DNA from: DASWTL01 sp966250385
Lineage (GTDB): Bacteria; Bacteroidota; Bacteroidia; Sphingobacteriales; Sphingobacteriaceae
Direction: 5' to 3'
Assembly: GCA_966250385.1 (NCBI GenBank)
Contig: CBINHC010000004.1
Coordinates: 1-64,000, forward strand
DNA: 64,000 bases
Shown here: positions 17,520-26,706 of the stretch, piece by piece
How the letters are laid out: each line of letters begins with the position of its first letter
Numbering within the stretch: position 1 is the first letter of the stretch
Translations under genes and position numbers: made by a program
Notes under the pieces: model-generated
The model's input: only the letters and a program-made list of their open reading frames with translations
What the model was told of the DNA's origin: nothing
The model's database searches: none

Positions 17520-18154
17520 TGCAGAATTTGATTATTATTGGTGCGAGGGGACTTGGCAGAGAAGTGTACTCGCTTGCGAAGCAGTCTAAGGGTTTCGGTT
17601 ATGATTTTGCTATAAAGGGGTTTTTAGATGATAAACCAGAAGCACTGGATCATTTTGAAAACTACCCTCCTATTATCTCCTCTTGCGAAGATTATGAAGT
17701 TCAGGAGAATGACGTATTCATATGTGCTTTAGGGAGCGTAAAGTGGAAAAGGCACTATGTAAAAATCTTAGTCAGCAAGGGCGCTAGATTTATCAATCTA
17801 GTTCACCGGTCTGTGGTTGTTAATCCTAATGTGAGTCTTGGAACGGGGATTATAATATTCGATCAATGCATTCTCAGTAATGACGTGGCAATAGATGATT
17901 TTGCTACGATACAGCACTATACGGTAATTGGGCATGATGCGTCTATAGGAAAGTTTGCTCATATAGGCCCGTTCTGCTTTTTTGGTGGCTGGTCTAAAAT
18001 TGAGAAAGATGCTACAGTCTTTGTTAGATCAACAATTCTAGATAAGGTAACTGTTCAGTTTGGCGCAACAGTTGGAGCAGCTAGTTTAGTTATGAGGGAT
18101 GTAAGGCCAAATATCACAGTCTTTGGCGTTCCCGCCAAAAAGCTTGAGTATTAG
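17519..18154 (+). CDS. NeuD/PglD-like sugar acyltransferase
   Basis: This 211-residue protein starts with a Rossmann-like nucleotide-sugar-binding part (LIIIGARGLGREVYSLAKQS) and ends in left-handed beta-helix hexapeptide repeats (NPNVSLGTG, DDFATIQHY, IGHDASIGKFAHIGPF, DKVTVQFGATVGAASLV). It closes with the usual VPAKKLEY. Members such as PglD transfer an acyl group to the 4-amino group of UDP-sugars, with the hexapeptide His as base; a plausible His lies in IGHDAS. The common GGWSKI stretch is FFGGWSKIE here. As the last gene of the ACP/KAS III block it is the likely enzyme moving the custom acyl group to the amino sugar. The start ATG 17519 overlaps the previous stop. Confidence 0.85.
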   Translation: MQNLIIIGARGLGREVYSLAKQSKGFGYDFAIKGFLDDKPEALDHFENYPPIISSCEDYEVQENDVFICALGSVKWKRHYVKILVSKGARFINLVHRSVVVNPNVSLGTGIIIFDQCILSNDVAIDDFATIQHYTVIGHDASIGKFAHIGPFCFFGGWSKIEKDATVFVRSTILDKVTVQFGATVGAASLVMRDVRPNITVFGVPAKKLEY

Positions 18155-19057
18155 ATGGAGCAGTTTGCGACTAAACCTATCGTGTCTGTTGTCATGATTA
18201 CTTTTAACCATGAGTCTTTCCTTGAAAGTGCCATTTTGGGTGTTTTGCAGCAACAGGTAGAGTTTGAATTGGAGCTAATTATCTCCGATGACTGCTCTCC
18301 GGATAACACTCGTGCATTAGTGGAGCGCTTTAAAAGCCACCATGAAAACGGTCGGTTCATTCGTTATTTTAGGCACAGCGAAAACATTGGGATGCAGCGA
18401 AACAGTAGGTTTGCGCTTGAGCAATGTAGGGGAAAGTATATTGCGCTTTGCGAGGGGGATGATTACTGGACGGACCGAACAAAGCTGCAAAAGCAAGTTG
18501 ATTTCTTAGAAGCTAATGGCGTTTATGCTGGAACATACCATGACGTCCAGGTTCTTTTCCACGAGACTGGCGAGCACGGATCAATTTCAGGAAAGAATTC
18601 GAAGTCAGTAATTACAACCGCAGATACATTTGTCACAAAGTGTCCGTTTCATACCAACTCCTTCGTTTTTAAAAGAGCTGCACTGCAGTTGCCATCGTGG
18701 TTGGATCAAGTGGTAAGCATGGATATGGCACTTTATTCGATAGTTTCTAAACATGGACCAATTAGAAAGGTAGCTGGGACAATGGCCGTATACCGGAAGA
18801 ACATTGGTGGGATAACAGAAACAGAGTATGTAAAAAGAACTTTTCATAGCAAAAGGGTCTACCTAATGGAAAGGCTTGACGAGTTTCATGAGTTTAAGTT
18901 TCGCCGATATGCAGAGCGGGTTATTAAGTCTCATGAAACGGCGATCAGAAACGCAAATAGACCCCCATCCGTCTTTTTCAAAATGAAGCAGCGGTTGAAG
19001 AGAATGCTTGGTATTCAAAATTCAAAATGGAAGACAATTTTACGAAGCGGACGTTGA
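18155..19057 (+). CDS. Family 2 glycosyltransferase
   Basis: This 300-residue protein begins with a GT-A fold: PIVSVVMITFNHESFLESAI, then LIISDDCSPDNTRALV with the nucleotide-binding Asp residues, and YIALCEGDDYWTD holding the DxD-like metal site. The C-terminal part (MAVYRKNIGGIT) resembles bacterial transferases that add sugars to lipid-linked repeats. It starts immediately after the acyltransferase stop. The end overlaps a truncated methyltransferase frame by 31 bases. Donor and acceptor are unknown. Confidence 0.87.
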   Translation: MEQFATKPIVSVVMITFNHESFLESAILGVLQQQVEFELELIISDDCSPDNTRALVERFKSHHENGRFIRYFRHSENIGMQRNSRFALEQCRGKYIALCEGDDYWTDRTKLQKQVDFLEANGVYAGTYHDVQVLFHETGEHGSISGKNSKSVITTADTFVTKCPFHTNSFVFKRAALQLPSWLDQVVSMDMALYSIVSKHGPIRKVAGTMAVYRKNIGGITETEYVKRTFHSKRVYLMERLDEFHEFKFRRYAERVIKSHETAIRNANRPPSVFFKMKQRLKRMLGIQNSKWKTILRSGR

Positions 19058-19260
19058 GGATTAAAATCCTCAATACCTATTTCATGAGAAGCTGGATCCT
19101 CAGTTCTACCATTCCTCAATTTACGGTACGACTGTTAGATAAGGGATGTGGAAAGACGCCTTACAGAAGCGACAGCATGAAGAGGGCCTCTGTGAAAGAG
19201 CTCATCGGATTGGATGTAGGGGGCTCGATAGTTTATGATCTAGGAAGTAAGGGGCACTAG
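19027..19260 (+). pseudogene. Truncated class I methyltransferase remnant
   Basis: A 77-residue frame contains VRLLDKGCGKTPYRSD and ELIGLDVGG, matching motif I (LDIGCGxxPYR) and the acidic loop (YIGLD) of SAM-dependent methyltransferases. Full-length relatives have over 200 residues, and here the frame stops soon after the SAM-binding part. It also overlaps the preceding glycosyltransferase by 31 bases. It is best read as a truncated gene between two glycosyltransferases. The remaining protein, if made, lacks the catalytic half. Confidence 0.6.
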
Positions 19261-19265
19261 GAATT

Positions 19266-20432
19266 ATGGAACGAAAATCTATACTAATATTCTCTGGGTC
19301 TTTTTTTCTAATAAGTGAGACCTTCATATTTAGGCAAGTTGCAGGATTGAGGGAGAAGTACGATGTGACTCTCCTCGGGTATGAGTTCGTCAATCATGAC
19401 AAGTATGACTTCGAATCTCTCAAAAGGATAAGGCTAAATCCATATAGGAATTTGTTTGATAGAGGGCTAACTTTATTTTTTCGGAAGATTTTGAGGGCAG
19501 ACCTGAAACTAAGTCTTGGAAATGCTTTCCTTTTACCTCGGGAACTTTCCAGAATTGGACTTGATGTCATACATGCGCATTTTGGATGGTCTTGTCTATC
19601 GATACTTCCTGTTGCGAGGAAGGCCGGCATACCTCTAGTTGTATCTTTTCACGGATTCGATGCTTCAGCGGCGCTACGGGATACTCGATATAGAGATAAG
19701 TTGCCAGCACTGTTTGAGTATGCCGATGCCATTGTCATCTGTAGTTCACACATGTTTGAAAATTTGCAGCTGGAGAGGTGGCGAAATAAAGTTTATATAG
19801 TACCATATGGAGTTGATTCGGACGAATTTGCCCCGGTGAGGCCCTCGAATGGCGGTGGGCAATTTAGATTGCTACATTCGGGCCGTCTCGTCGAGAAAAA
19901 GGGAGTTGTCGATCTAATTAAAGTGTTCAAACTTCTCACTGAAACACATGTCGGGATTTTGTTGGACATTATTGGCGATGGGCCTGAAAAGGCGCTGTGC
20001 GAAAGAACAGCTAGGGAGCTGGGGATATCGGATAGGGTTTTCTTCCATGGCGCCCAGCCTCAACCGGTCGTTAAACGGTTTATTTCTCATTGTGATATCT
20101 TTGTTTTAAATAGCAGAACGGACGATAACGGAGACATGGAGGGGTTGCCCAATTCGATTTTAGAAAGTATGGCAATGGAAAAAACTGTTGTGTCGACCTA
20201 CCACGCGGGAATTCCTGGTGTTATAGAAAATGGATACAACGGTTTTCTAGTCCCTGAAAGAAATAACTCAGAATTATTTCGCGTACTAGATGAGTTAATT
20301 TGCAATGATACTCTACGACAGCGGGCAGCTCAAAATGCAAGGAAAACAATTTTGAAATCCTACACAAAAGAGTCGATGAATAGAAAGTTGGTTGAGATTT
20401 TTGACAACTTAAATCTAACTAGGAGGAAATGA
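19266..20432 (+). CDS. Family 4 glycosyltransferase
   Basis: This is a 388-residue GT-B protein. The N-terminal domain shows ISETFIFRQVAGL and DVIHAHFGWSCLSILP, and VSFHGFDAS follows, as in many colanic-acid-type GT4 enzymes. The C-terminal domain has LLHSGRLVEKKGVVDLIKVF and the EX7E motif in EGLPNSILESMAM. The stop overlaps the next start (ATGA). It probably adds one residue of the repeat unit at the cytoplasmic face. Donor and linkage are unknown. Confidence 0.88.
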   Translation: MERKSILIFSGSFFLISETFIFRQVAGLREKYDVTLLGYEFVNHDKYDFESLKRIRLNPYRNLFDRGLTLFFRKILRADLKLSLGNAFLLPRELSRIGLDVIHAHFGWSCLSILPVARKAGIPLVVSFHGFDASAALRDTRYRDKLPALFEYADAIVICSSHMFENLQLERWRNKVYIVPYGVDSDEFAPVRPSNGGGQFRLLHSGRLVEKKGVVDLIKVFKLLTETHVGILLDIIGDGPEKALCERTARELGISDRVFFHGAQPQPVVKRFISHCDIFVLNSRTDDNGDMEGLPNSILESMAMEKTVVSTYHAGIPGVIENGYNGFLVPERNNSELFRVLDELICNDTLRQRAAQNARKTILKSYTKESMNRKLVEIFDNLNLTRRK

Positions 20433-21604
20433 GATTGCATAAGAAGAATAAAGGAAGAACAAAATATCTCCTACTCTCCCTTACCCATTATAGTGACTTG
20501 TATGGGGCTAATAAGTCATTGATTACTTTACACCTGGAATTTAAGAAGAGGAATGAACGAACACTGATAGTTTGCCCCGATTACGGGCCATTAACTCGCC
20601 ACCTAGAATCACAAGATATTGACTTTATTGTTTGGCCCTTCAAGTCGCTCTACACTAATTTAAATGCTAAAGCCTTTAGTGCTGTCTTGAAGTCTCTATG
20701 CAAGCTTTTTGTCAACCTGTATTTAGTATTTGCGCTATTTATTAAGCTTTCTTTGAAAGGGGTCGCAATTCGGCTCGTCCATTCGAACTCAAGAATAATA
20801 GACTATGGCCCGTTTTTAAGCAAAATCCTTGGAGTCAAGCATATTTGGCATATTCGTGAATATGGCGATCTTGATTATGGCTTAAAACATGGGTTGGGTG
20901 TTCGATATTTTAGTTTTTTGCTTAGAAATTCAGATTTTATTATAGGTATTTCCCGGTCCATTATCGATTCTGTTCGACAAGCTACTAAGATTTGCCCTTC
21001 GAGATTCTCATTGATCTATAATGGAGTATATGTCGATGCAGGCATTGAATCTCCTCCGCTTAAGAAAAATGGCCCGTTTGTGTTTTCGATTGTTGGCTTT
21101 ATTAGTCCGAACAAGGGGCAAGAATTTGCAATTGAAACGTTCTTAAGGCTGTTCTCGAATAACCAGAATGTTGAGTTGTGGGTAGCCGGCTCAGGCGAGA
21201 GTTCCTATGTTTCTTATCTCCAAGATAGGTTTCAGTTAAGGGCGGAGAAAAATGTTAAGCTGCTTGGTTATGTCGATGAAGTTGGAGAAGTATTACAACG
21301 AACGGACGTTCTATTGATGTGCTCAAATTATGAGGCTTTTGGGAGAGTTACGGTTGAAGCCCTATCATATGGCGTTCCAGTAATATGCAATAACACAGGT
21401 GGATCCAATGAAATAGTTATGGATGGGGTAAATGGATTTCTGTATTCAAGTCAGATTGATTTGCAAAAACAGATGAATCACGTAGTGTTCAATCAAGAGA
21501 TTAAAGAAATGGTCGCGGCATGTAAAGCCTCTGCTCAAAAATTTACTGTTACTAAGTATTTTTTTGAGTTTGATAAACTGGTAAAGAGATGCGCGGAGGT
21601 CTAA
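20429..21604 (+). CDS. Family 4 glycosyltransferase
   Basis: This is a 391-residue GT-B protein. The N-terminus has LYGANKSLITLHLEF, a form seen in GT4 enzymes that begin with a YGA(N/E)RS pattern. Further features are HIWHIREYGD, GFISPNKGQEFAIETF and, at the C-terminus, NYEAFGRVTVEALSYGVPV, the GT4 sugar-nucleotide signature. It overlaps the genes on both sides. A hydrophobic stretch around residues 95-115 (LYLVFALFIKLSLKG) suggests membrane attachment. Specificity cannot be told. Confidence 0.87.
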   Translation: MRLHKKNKGRTKYLLLSLTHYSDLYGANKSLITLHLEFKKRNERTLIVCPDYGPLTRHLESQDIDFIVWPFKSLYTNLNAKAFSAVLKSLCKLFVNLYLVFALFIKLSLKGVAIRLVHSNSRIIDYGPFLSKILGVKHIWHIREYGDLDYGLKHGLGVRYFSFLLRNSDFIIGISRSIIDSVRQATKICPSRFSLIYNGVYVDAGIESPPLKKNGPFVFSIVGFISPNKGQEFAIETFLRLFSNNQNVELWVAGSGESSYVSYLQDRFQLRAEKNVKLLGYVDEVGEVLQRTDVLLMCSNYEAFGRVTVEALSYGVPVICNNTGGSNEIVMDGVNGFLYSSQIDLQKQMNHVVFNQEIKEMVAACKASAQKFTVTKYFFEFDKLVKRCAEV

Positions 21605-22629
21605 TTTCTGTGATAATGCCTGCGTACAACTCTGCTGCTTTTATTGCTGAAAGTATCGACAGTGTTATTAGACAAGACTATAGGAATTGGGAACTAATTG
21701 TTATTGACGACGGATCTACTGATGAAACATACGACATTGTTCATCGGTTATGTTCGACAGACACTCGAATAAAGCTTTTTAAGAATACTGAGAATCAAGG
21801 ATTAGGTTACTCCACCAGCAGGGCAGTTGATTTAGCGAAGGGCGACTATATTGCTAAACTGGATTCTGACGATCTCGCATGTGTTGATTGGCTTTCATCC
21901 AGGCTTAATCTGCTCTTAAGTGACGATAGCTTAGTTGCTGTATCTGGTTCCCGAATTGTTATTAATTCACACGGCAATAGGATTAAAGCATTAGAAGAGG
22001 ACTTCGATCCTTTGATTATTAGATGGAGACTTCTCTGGGGAAACCCCGTAATCCATCCGGGGATTGTATTTAGAAGGAATGATTCTGCGGGCTATGAACC
22101 GGTAAGATACTTAGAAGACTGGACGTTATGGACTAAATTGGTAAAGTTGGGAAGAATAAGAGTAGAAAACGATCATAAAATATTTTACCGTATCCATCAG
22201 GCTAATGCGAGTAAAAAACTTGGCGGTCGAAGAGATTCACTAGGTTTGCAAGTGGAAGAGATTATTAACGAACAGATTAACGCATATTTTGGTTTTCAGA
22301 TCCCAAAGGAACTAACTTGGGTCCTGTATCGAGATCGACCTCCCTATCCGGTGCATCGGAATGACGTTGAAGCGGCTCTTTACATGATACAAAAGGCTTT
22401 CCACATGTTTTTGCTGAAATGGAGCGCGGAACTGGAAAGCTCAAGGCAACGATCTTTACTCACAATTTCTCTGTGGGACCAATTTTGCCATGTTCTTCGA
22501 AGTGGCCGGTTTAATTTGTTTTTGGTTCTCCGGTTATTCTGGAGATATCCATTAAATCCGCTTGTATTGCTACCGACAAAATTAGGTCGCTCGCTGCTAG
22601 CTAAAATTGTTTATTGTTGCTTCAGATAG
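21589..22629 (+). CDS. Family 2 glycosyltransferase
   Basis: This is a 346-residue GT-A enzyme. ISVIMPAYNSAAFIAESID, LIVIDDGSTDETYDIV and IAKLDSDDLACVDWL give the usual nucleotide and metal sites, and EDWTLWTKLVKLG carries the acceptor-side ED motif. It overlaps the previous gene by 16 bases. The C-terminal extension of about 100 residues beyond the GT2 core is rich in Arg, Leu and Phe and may be membrane-associated. Confidence 0.87.
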   Translation: MRGGLISVIMPAYNSAAFIAESIDSVIRQDYRNWELIVIDDGSTDETYDIVHRLCSTDTRIKLFKNTENQGLGYSTSRAVDLAKGDYIAKLDSDDLACVDWLSSRLNLLLSDDSLVAVSGSRIVINSHGNRIKALEEDFDPLIIRWRLLWGNPVIHPGIVFRRNDSAGYEPVRYLEDWTLWTKLVKLGRIRVENDHKIFYRIHQANASKKLGGRRDSLGLQVEEIINEQINAYFGFQIPKELTWVLYRDRPPYPVHRNDVEAALYMIQKAFHMFLLKWSAELESSRQRSLLTISLWDQFCHVLRSGRFNLFLVLRLFWRYPLNPLVLLPTKLGRSLLAKIVYCCFR

Positions 22630-22630
22630 T

Positions 22631-23869
22631 GTGAGTAAAGTTATACGTTCAATGCTCTTGTTCTTTTTTCTTACCTTGGGGGTATACGCTATTCCAGAGG
22701 CTAAGATCGTCGGCCTAACGCCCGCCACGTATGCTATACCGATATTATTTCTCGGTTTTTTCCTTTCGATTAGTGATCCGGAGCAATATAAGATAAACCT
22801 AAACTTTCTTTCACTATGCAGTTTATTAACAATCTGTGTAGTTGTGTCACTTGTCGCGTCAGCATTCCCCAACTATGCTTACAGCTATAATCTGATACTG
22901 CTAATTTTTATTTTTTATATTCTAACACATTTTATTTCGAAAAATGTGCTGTCATCACTGACAGTAATAAATTGTATCTTTCTCTCCTCTCTCTTAGCTT
23001 TTGCGTATGGTATCTATGGTTTTGTCACTTGGCGTACTGGAGAGTTGTCACAGCATACACAGGGTTACTTTGGAATTTCCTATCTCTCATCTACCAGAAA
23101 TGGTGATGTGTTATATTTATTTATACCATTTTGGTATTGCCTTTTGAAATTAATTGATCGTAAGCAAAGTGGAATTCTTCATAAGGCGGGTCTCCTCCTG
23201 TTGTTAACCATTGTCACAATTTGCATAATCCTTTCTTTTTCGAGAAGCGCATGGGTAAGCTTAGTCGTTACCATAAGCGCCTTAGTTGCCTTGTTAGCTT
23301 GGATTCGATTTGAAGTAATAATATCGAAGCTCCCGGTTTTCTTTTTGATTATTTCCATATTAGTGCCTATCTATTTTCTTTCTCCGCAAGAATTCCGGGA
23401 GCCGATCGATGATCGACTAATTTCGATATTTGCGCCAGAGTCGTCAGATAAGTTAAACTCCAATTTGGAGCGTGAAGACCTTATGCGGCAGGCAGTTCGG
23501 GTTTCTCTGTCAAGCCCGATTTTTGGCAAAGGGCCGGGTTCGACGTCCCACTATTTGCGCTACATGTATAGTGGGCCCGCAAATCACGCGGAGAGTGTGT
23601 ATTTTACGATTCTAATAGAGCTAGGTATATTTGGATTAATATCGTATTTGTTTTTTAGTGCCTATTACTTAAAGCTTTTTTTAGCCCGAGTGAAAGGCGA
23701 TGCTTCATTTCCGTTGTTGCTAAGTTTTACACTTTTTGCCAGCTTTTCCATCCATGGCCTTTTCAATTTAATGATCGATAGCCTCTGGTTTTGGTCCGTC
23801 ATGGCTTTGGCGTTTGGACTTGTTCTTAAAAGAAACTATAAAGGGGAGACTAAAAAAAACCATAATTAA
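22631..23869 (+). CDS. O-antigen polymerase/ligase-like membrane protein (Wzy candidate, cluster A)
   Basis: From GTG 22631 this gene encodes about 412 residues, mostly hydrophobic segments (11-12), with one larger hydrophilic loop. The family motif region includes SFSRSAWVSLVVTIS and, later, GKGPGSTSHYLRYMY and HAESVYFTILIELGIFGL, typical of the Wzy_C (O-antigen ligase) superfamily. A TTG at 22607 would extend it into the upstream gene; the GTG directly after that gene's stop is preferred. As the only such protein in cluster A, it is the likely polymerase of the repeat unit in the periplasm. Confidence 0.82.
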   Translation: MSKVIRSMLLFFFLTLGVYAIPEAKIVGLTPATYAIPILFLGFFLSISDPEQYKINLNFLSLCSLLTICVVVSLVASAFPNYAYSYNLILLIFIFYILTHFISKNVLSSLTVINCIFLSSLLAFAYGIYGFVTWRTGELSQHTQGYFGISYLSSTRNGDVLYLFIPFWYCLLKLIDRKQSGILHKAGLLLLLTIVTICIILSFSRSAWVSLVVTISALVALLAWIRFEVIISKLPVFFLIISILVPIYFLSPQEFREPIDDRLISIFAPESSDKLNSNLEREDLMRQAVRVSLSSPIFGKGPGSTSHYLRYMYSGPANHAESVYFTILIELGIFGLISYLFFSAYYLKLFLARVKGDASFPLLLSFTLFASFSIHGLFNLMIDSLWFWSVMALAFGLVLKRNYKGETKKNHN

Positions 23870-25005
23870 TGAAGATTTTACTTTGTTCGTTTACTTTTCC
23901 ACCCGAGGTTAATGGAGTAGCGAATGTTGCCTGGCAACACGCAGTATGGCTGTCCGAATTGGGCCACGAAGTCGCAATAGCGACCACTGCTGTCGAGTCT
24001 CGCTCTCCACTTCCCTTTAAAGTATTTGAATTTAGAATCCAGGGTAATGGGAGGATAGGAAATCCGATAAGGGGTGAGGTAGAGGCCTACCAACAACTTT
24101 TAACCTCTTATTCTTTTGATTTTATCTTTTTTCATTGCAGGGAAGCTTGGTCAATGGAGCTTGCAATTCCTGTTCTGCCTTCAATCCAGGCTAAGACCGT
24201 TTTGTTTAGTCACGGTACAACCCATGGATATTTAAGGCGGACACTAAAGGGATTTATGAGGTGGCTAGCTTTTCGGCCTTATGCACTTAGATTTGCGTCG
24301 ACAATGTCTCTTTTTGACCACTATGTGTTCTTAACAGATAAAGCGGACAAGATTCGATTCAGTGACAGACTTGCGGCCCAGAAGCTACAGATTAAAAACT
24401 ATTCCATTATTGGCAACTCTGCCGACAGTTCATATTTCCGATCGTCCCCCAGTAAGTTATTTAGGGAATCCCTTGGCATTCGGGGGAAGCGAATTCTCTT
24501 ATGTGTTTCTAACTATAACGTCGCAAAGGGGCAACGCGAACTGCTGAAGTTGTTTTTGAAATTAGATCTTCGTGATGTCGTGTTAGTTCTGATAGGGTCC
24601 AAGTTTAATTCCTTTAGTGATCAGCTGAAAAAATATGCGGGAGACTCACTTAATGACTCGGTCTTTATACTTGCAGGAGTTGAACCTTCTATTATGCGAG
24701 CGGCATATTGGGAAGCTAACTTGTTTGTATCGCTATCTCATACTGAAGCCCTGCCTCTTGTAGTTCTAAATGCTATGGCGGCCGGACTCCCTTTTTTATG
24801 CACCGATGTGGGGTGTGTTAGTGAATTAGAGGGCGGTGTTACGGTTAAGAACTTGGAGGAAGCTAGAACGGAGCTTGTTAGGCTTTTGTTCGACGATCAA
24901 CAGCTTAAGCTACTTGGCGGATTAGGTCTCATTTCGGTAAGGGAAAAATTCAGTGAAATGATCATAAAAGACAAGCTACGTGCCTTAATAGAGCAACTTA
25001 TTTAG
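23869..25005 (+). CDS. Family 4 glycosyltransferase
   Basis: This is a 378-residue GT-B protein beginning with LLCSFTFPPEVNGVANVAWQ, a common GT4 start. LLCVSNYNVAKGQRELLKLF marks the second domain, and the sugar-nucleotide signature is SHTEALPLVVLNAMAAGLPF. The ATG overlaps the polymerase stop by one base. No intact sign of acceptor specificity was seen. It is followed by a 55-base gap before the fucosyltransferase. Confidence 0.86.
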   Translation: MKILLCSFTFPPEVNGVANVAWQHAVWLSELGHEVAIATTAVESRSPLPFKVFEFRIQGNGRIGNPIRGEVEAYQQLLTSYSFDFIFFHCREAWSMELAIPVLPSIQAKTVLFSHGTTHGYLRRTLKGFMRWLAFRPYALRFASTMSLFDHYVFLTDKADKIRFSDRLAAQKLQIKNYSIIGNSADSSYFRSSPSKLFRESLGIRGKRILLCVSNYNVAKGQRELLKLFLKLDLRDVVLVLIGSKFNSFSDQLKKYAGDSLNDSVFILAGVEPSIMRAAYWEANLFVSLSHTEALPLVVLNAMAAGLPFLCTDVGCVSELEGGVTVKNLEEARTELVRLLFDDQQLKLLGGLGLISVREKFSEMIIKDKLRALIEQLI

Positions 25006-25060
25006 TGGACACTACCAGTTTTCGTAGTTTTAGATTCAGAAAAATTAAGGAGTAATAGTT

Positions 25061-25900
25061 ATGATAGTTGTTCGTCTAATTGGAGGATTAGGGAATCAGC
25101 TTTTCCAATATGCTTTTGGGAGGGCCTTAGCAGTGCGATATGGAAGACCGTTAACGTTGGATTGTCAGTTTTTGACCTCCCCATCTAGGCCGTATGGCTT
25201 AGATGTCTTCAACATAAAGGCGGAAGTGGATGTTAAGAGTCATTTAACAAGGCGGTTCCTAAATGCGCTTGGAACGGTCTATTCAGGTAGATACATCACC
25301 TCAGAAAAAGCGTTTGGCGTGTTTGATCCAACGGTCTTTAACTTAGCCCAGCCGAGGTACTTTCGCGGCTATTGGCAAAGCAGTTTGTATTTCGAGGAGG
25401 TTAGAGATTTGTTATTATCGGAGATTGTTTTGAAGGAAACCTACACTTCAGAGACCTACATCCGTCATGTAGAGGAAATAGAAGCTTGCAACGCCGTTAG
25501 TCTTCACGTAAGACGGGGAGATTATTTGACTAGTGCTGCTGCCCGCTTTCACGGGTCCTTACCCACAGAGTATTACGTTGCTGCTGTCCATTGTTTAGAA
25601 AGACAAAGCATGGGAAAATTCAGGCTGTTCATCTTTTCTGATGATATCGATTGGTGCAAAGAAAATTTACAGTCTCTTCATGATGACATAGTCTTTATGC
25701 CAACAGGGTTAAGGAATTACGAGGATCTTCTGCTTATGTCGAAATGTAAATCTAATATAATTGCTAACAGTTCCTTCAGTTGGTGGGGCGCTTGGCTAAA
25801 CACAAATCCTGAGAAGATCGTTATTCGACCAAACAAATGGTTTCATGCAAAGGATGTTAGTAGTAAAGATGTATGTCCTGCTAATTGGATTTCGTTGTGA
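25061..25900 (+). CDS. Family 11 alpha-1,2-fucosyltransferase
   Basis: This 279-residue protein has the GT11 hallmarks: VRLIGGLGNQLFQYAFGRAL at the N-terminus, the GDP-fucose-binding motif HVRRGDYL at residues 149-156, LFIFSDDIDWCK, and NSSFSWWGAWLN near the C-terminus. It would transfer fucose from GDP-fucose in alpha-1,2 linkage, so the cluster A polymer probably carries fucose. Gmd is encoded at 4.5 kb, but the GDP-fucose synthase is not in the window. A gap of 55 bases lies before this gene, larger than elsewhere in the operon. Confidence 0.92.
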   Translation: MIVVRLIGGLGNQLFQYAFGRALAVRYGRPLTLDCQFLTSPSRPYGLDVFNIKAEVDVKSHLTRRFLNALGTVYSGRYITSEKAFGVFDPTVFNLAQPRYFRGYWQSSLYFEEVRDLLLSEIVLKETYTSETYIRHVEEIEACNAVSLHVRRGDYLTSAAARFHGSLPTEYYVAAVHCLERQSMGKFRLFIFSDDIDWCKENLQSLHDDIVFMPTGLRNYEDLLLMSKCKSNIIANSSFSWWGAWLNTNPEKIVIRPNKWFHAKDVSSKDVCPANWISL

Positions 25901-26706
25901 AATTTAGCGTACTTATTTCAGTTTATGATAAGGAGGTTCCCAGTAATCTTCGATCGTCCCTTGAGAGTGTGTTCGAGCAGAGCATACCGCCAGCGGAGGT
26001 CGTTCTAGTCGTCGATGGCCCTGTGAATGAAGGACTGGCAAATGTTTGCAAGGATTTTCATGATCGTTACAAGGAGTTGAAGATTCTGACAATGGACAAA
26101 AATCAGGGCCTCGGAGTTGCTCTCGAAACGGGCCTTTTGCGCTGCAGCAACGAGATTGTTGCTAGGATGGACACCGATGACATTTGTAAGCCGGATCGCT
26201 TTGAAAAACAGATTGACTTCTTTCGAAACAATCCAGATTATTCGGTGGTGGGAACTGCAGTGGAAGAATTTGACAAGGCGCCTGGAGACTTACAGAGGTT
26301 TAGAGCTCTCCCCACTTCTTGTGTCGAAATTAAAAGGTTTTCAAAGTTTAGAAACCCCCTAAACCATCCGACGGTTATGTTTAAGCGCTCTGCAGTTCTG
26401 GAAGTAGGTTCGTATAAGCATATGCCGCTTTTTGAAGATTATTTCTTATGGGTTCGCTTGCTAAGTCGGGGCTTTAAAATTGGCAACCTAGAGGATTCTT
26501 TGGTTTATTTTAGGGTGGGAAATGACATGGTTGGGCGGCGGCATGGACTGGGGTATTGCCTTAAAGAGTTGCGGTTTTTGACTAAATGTTTCACTCTGGA
26601 ACATATAACCCTTGTGGAGTTACTAACATGCTTGATCGTTAAAGTGCCTCTTAGATTAATGCCTAAGGCTATTTTAAGTAGGTTTTATAAATCATTTTTG
26701 CGTTGA
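25897..26706 (+). CDS. Family 2 glycosyltransferase
   Basis: From GTG 25897, which overlaps the fucosyltransferase stop, this gives 269 residues. The GT-A core is visible: FSVLISVYDKEVPSNLRSSL, VVLVVDGPVNEGL, and IVARMDTDDICKPDRF with the metal-binding DTDD. RNPLNHPTVMFKRSAVLE and FEDYFLWVRLLSRG are typical of the GT2 enzymes in O-antigen loci. A TTG at 25885 is an alternative start. Its stop overlaps the TTG start of the next gene. Confidence 0.87.
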   Translation: MKFSVLISVYDKEVPSNLRSSLESVFEQSIPPAEVVLVVDGPVNEGLANVCKDFHDRYKELKILTMDKNQGLGVALETGLLRCSNEIVARMDTDDICKPDRFEKQIDFFRNNPDYSVVGTAVEEFDKAPGDLQRFRALPTSCVEIKRFSKFRNPLNHPTVMFKRSAVLEVGSYKHMPLFEDYFLWVRLLSRGFKIGNLEDSLVYFRVGNDMVGRRHGLGYCLKELRFLTKCFTLEHITLVELLTCLIVKVPLRLMPKAILSRFYKSFLR

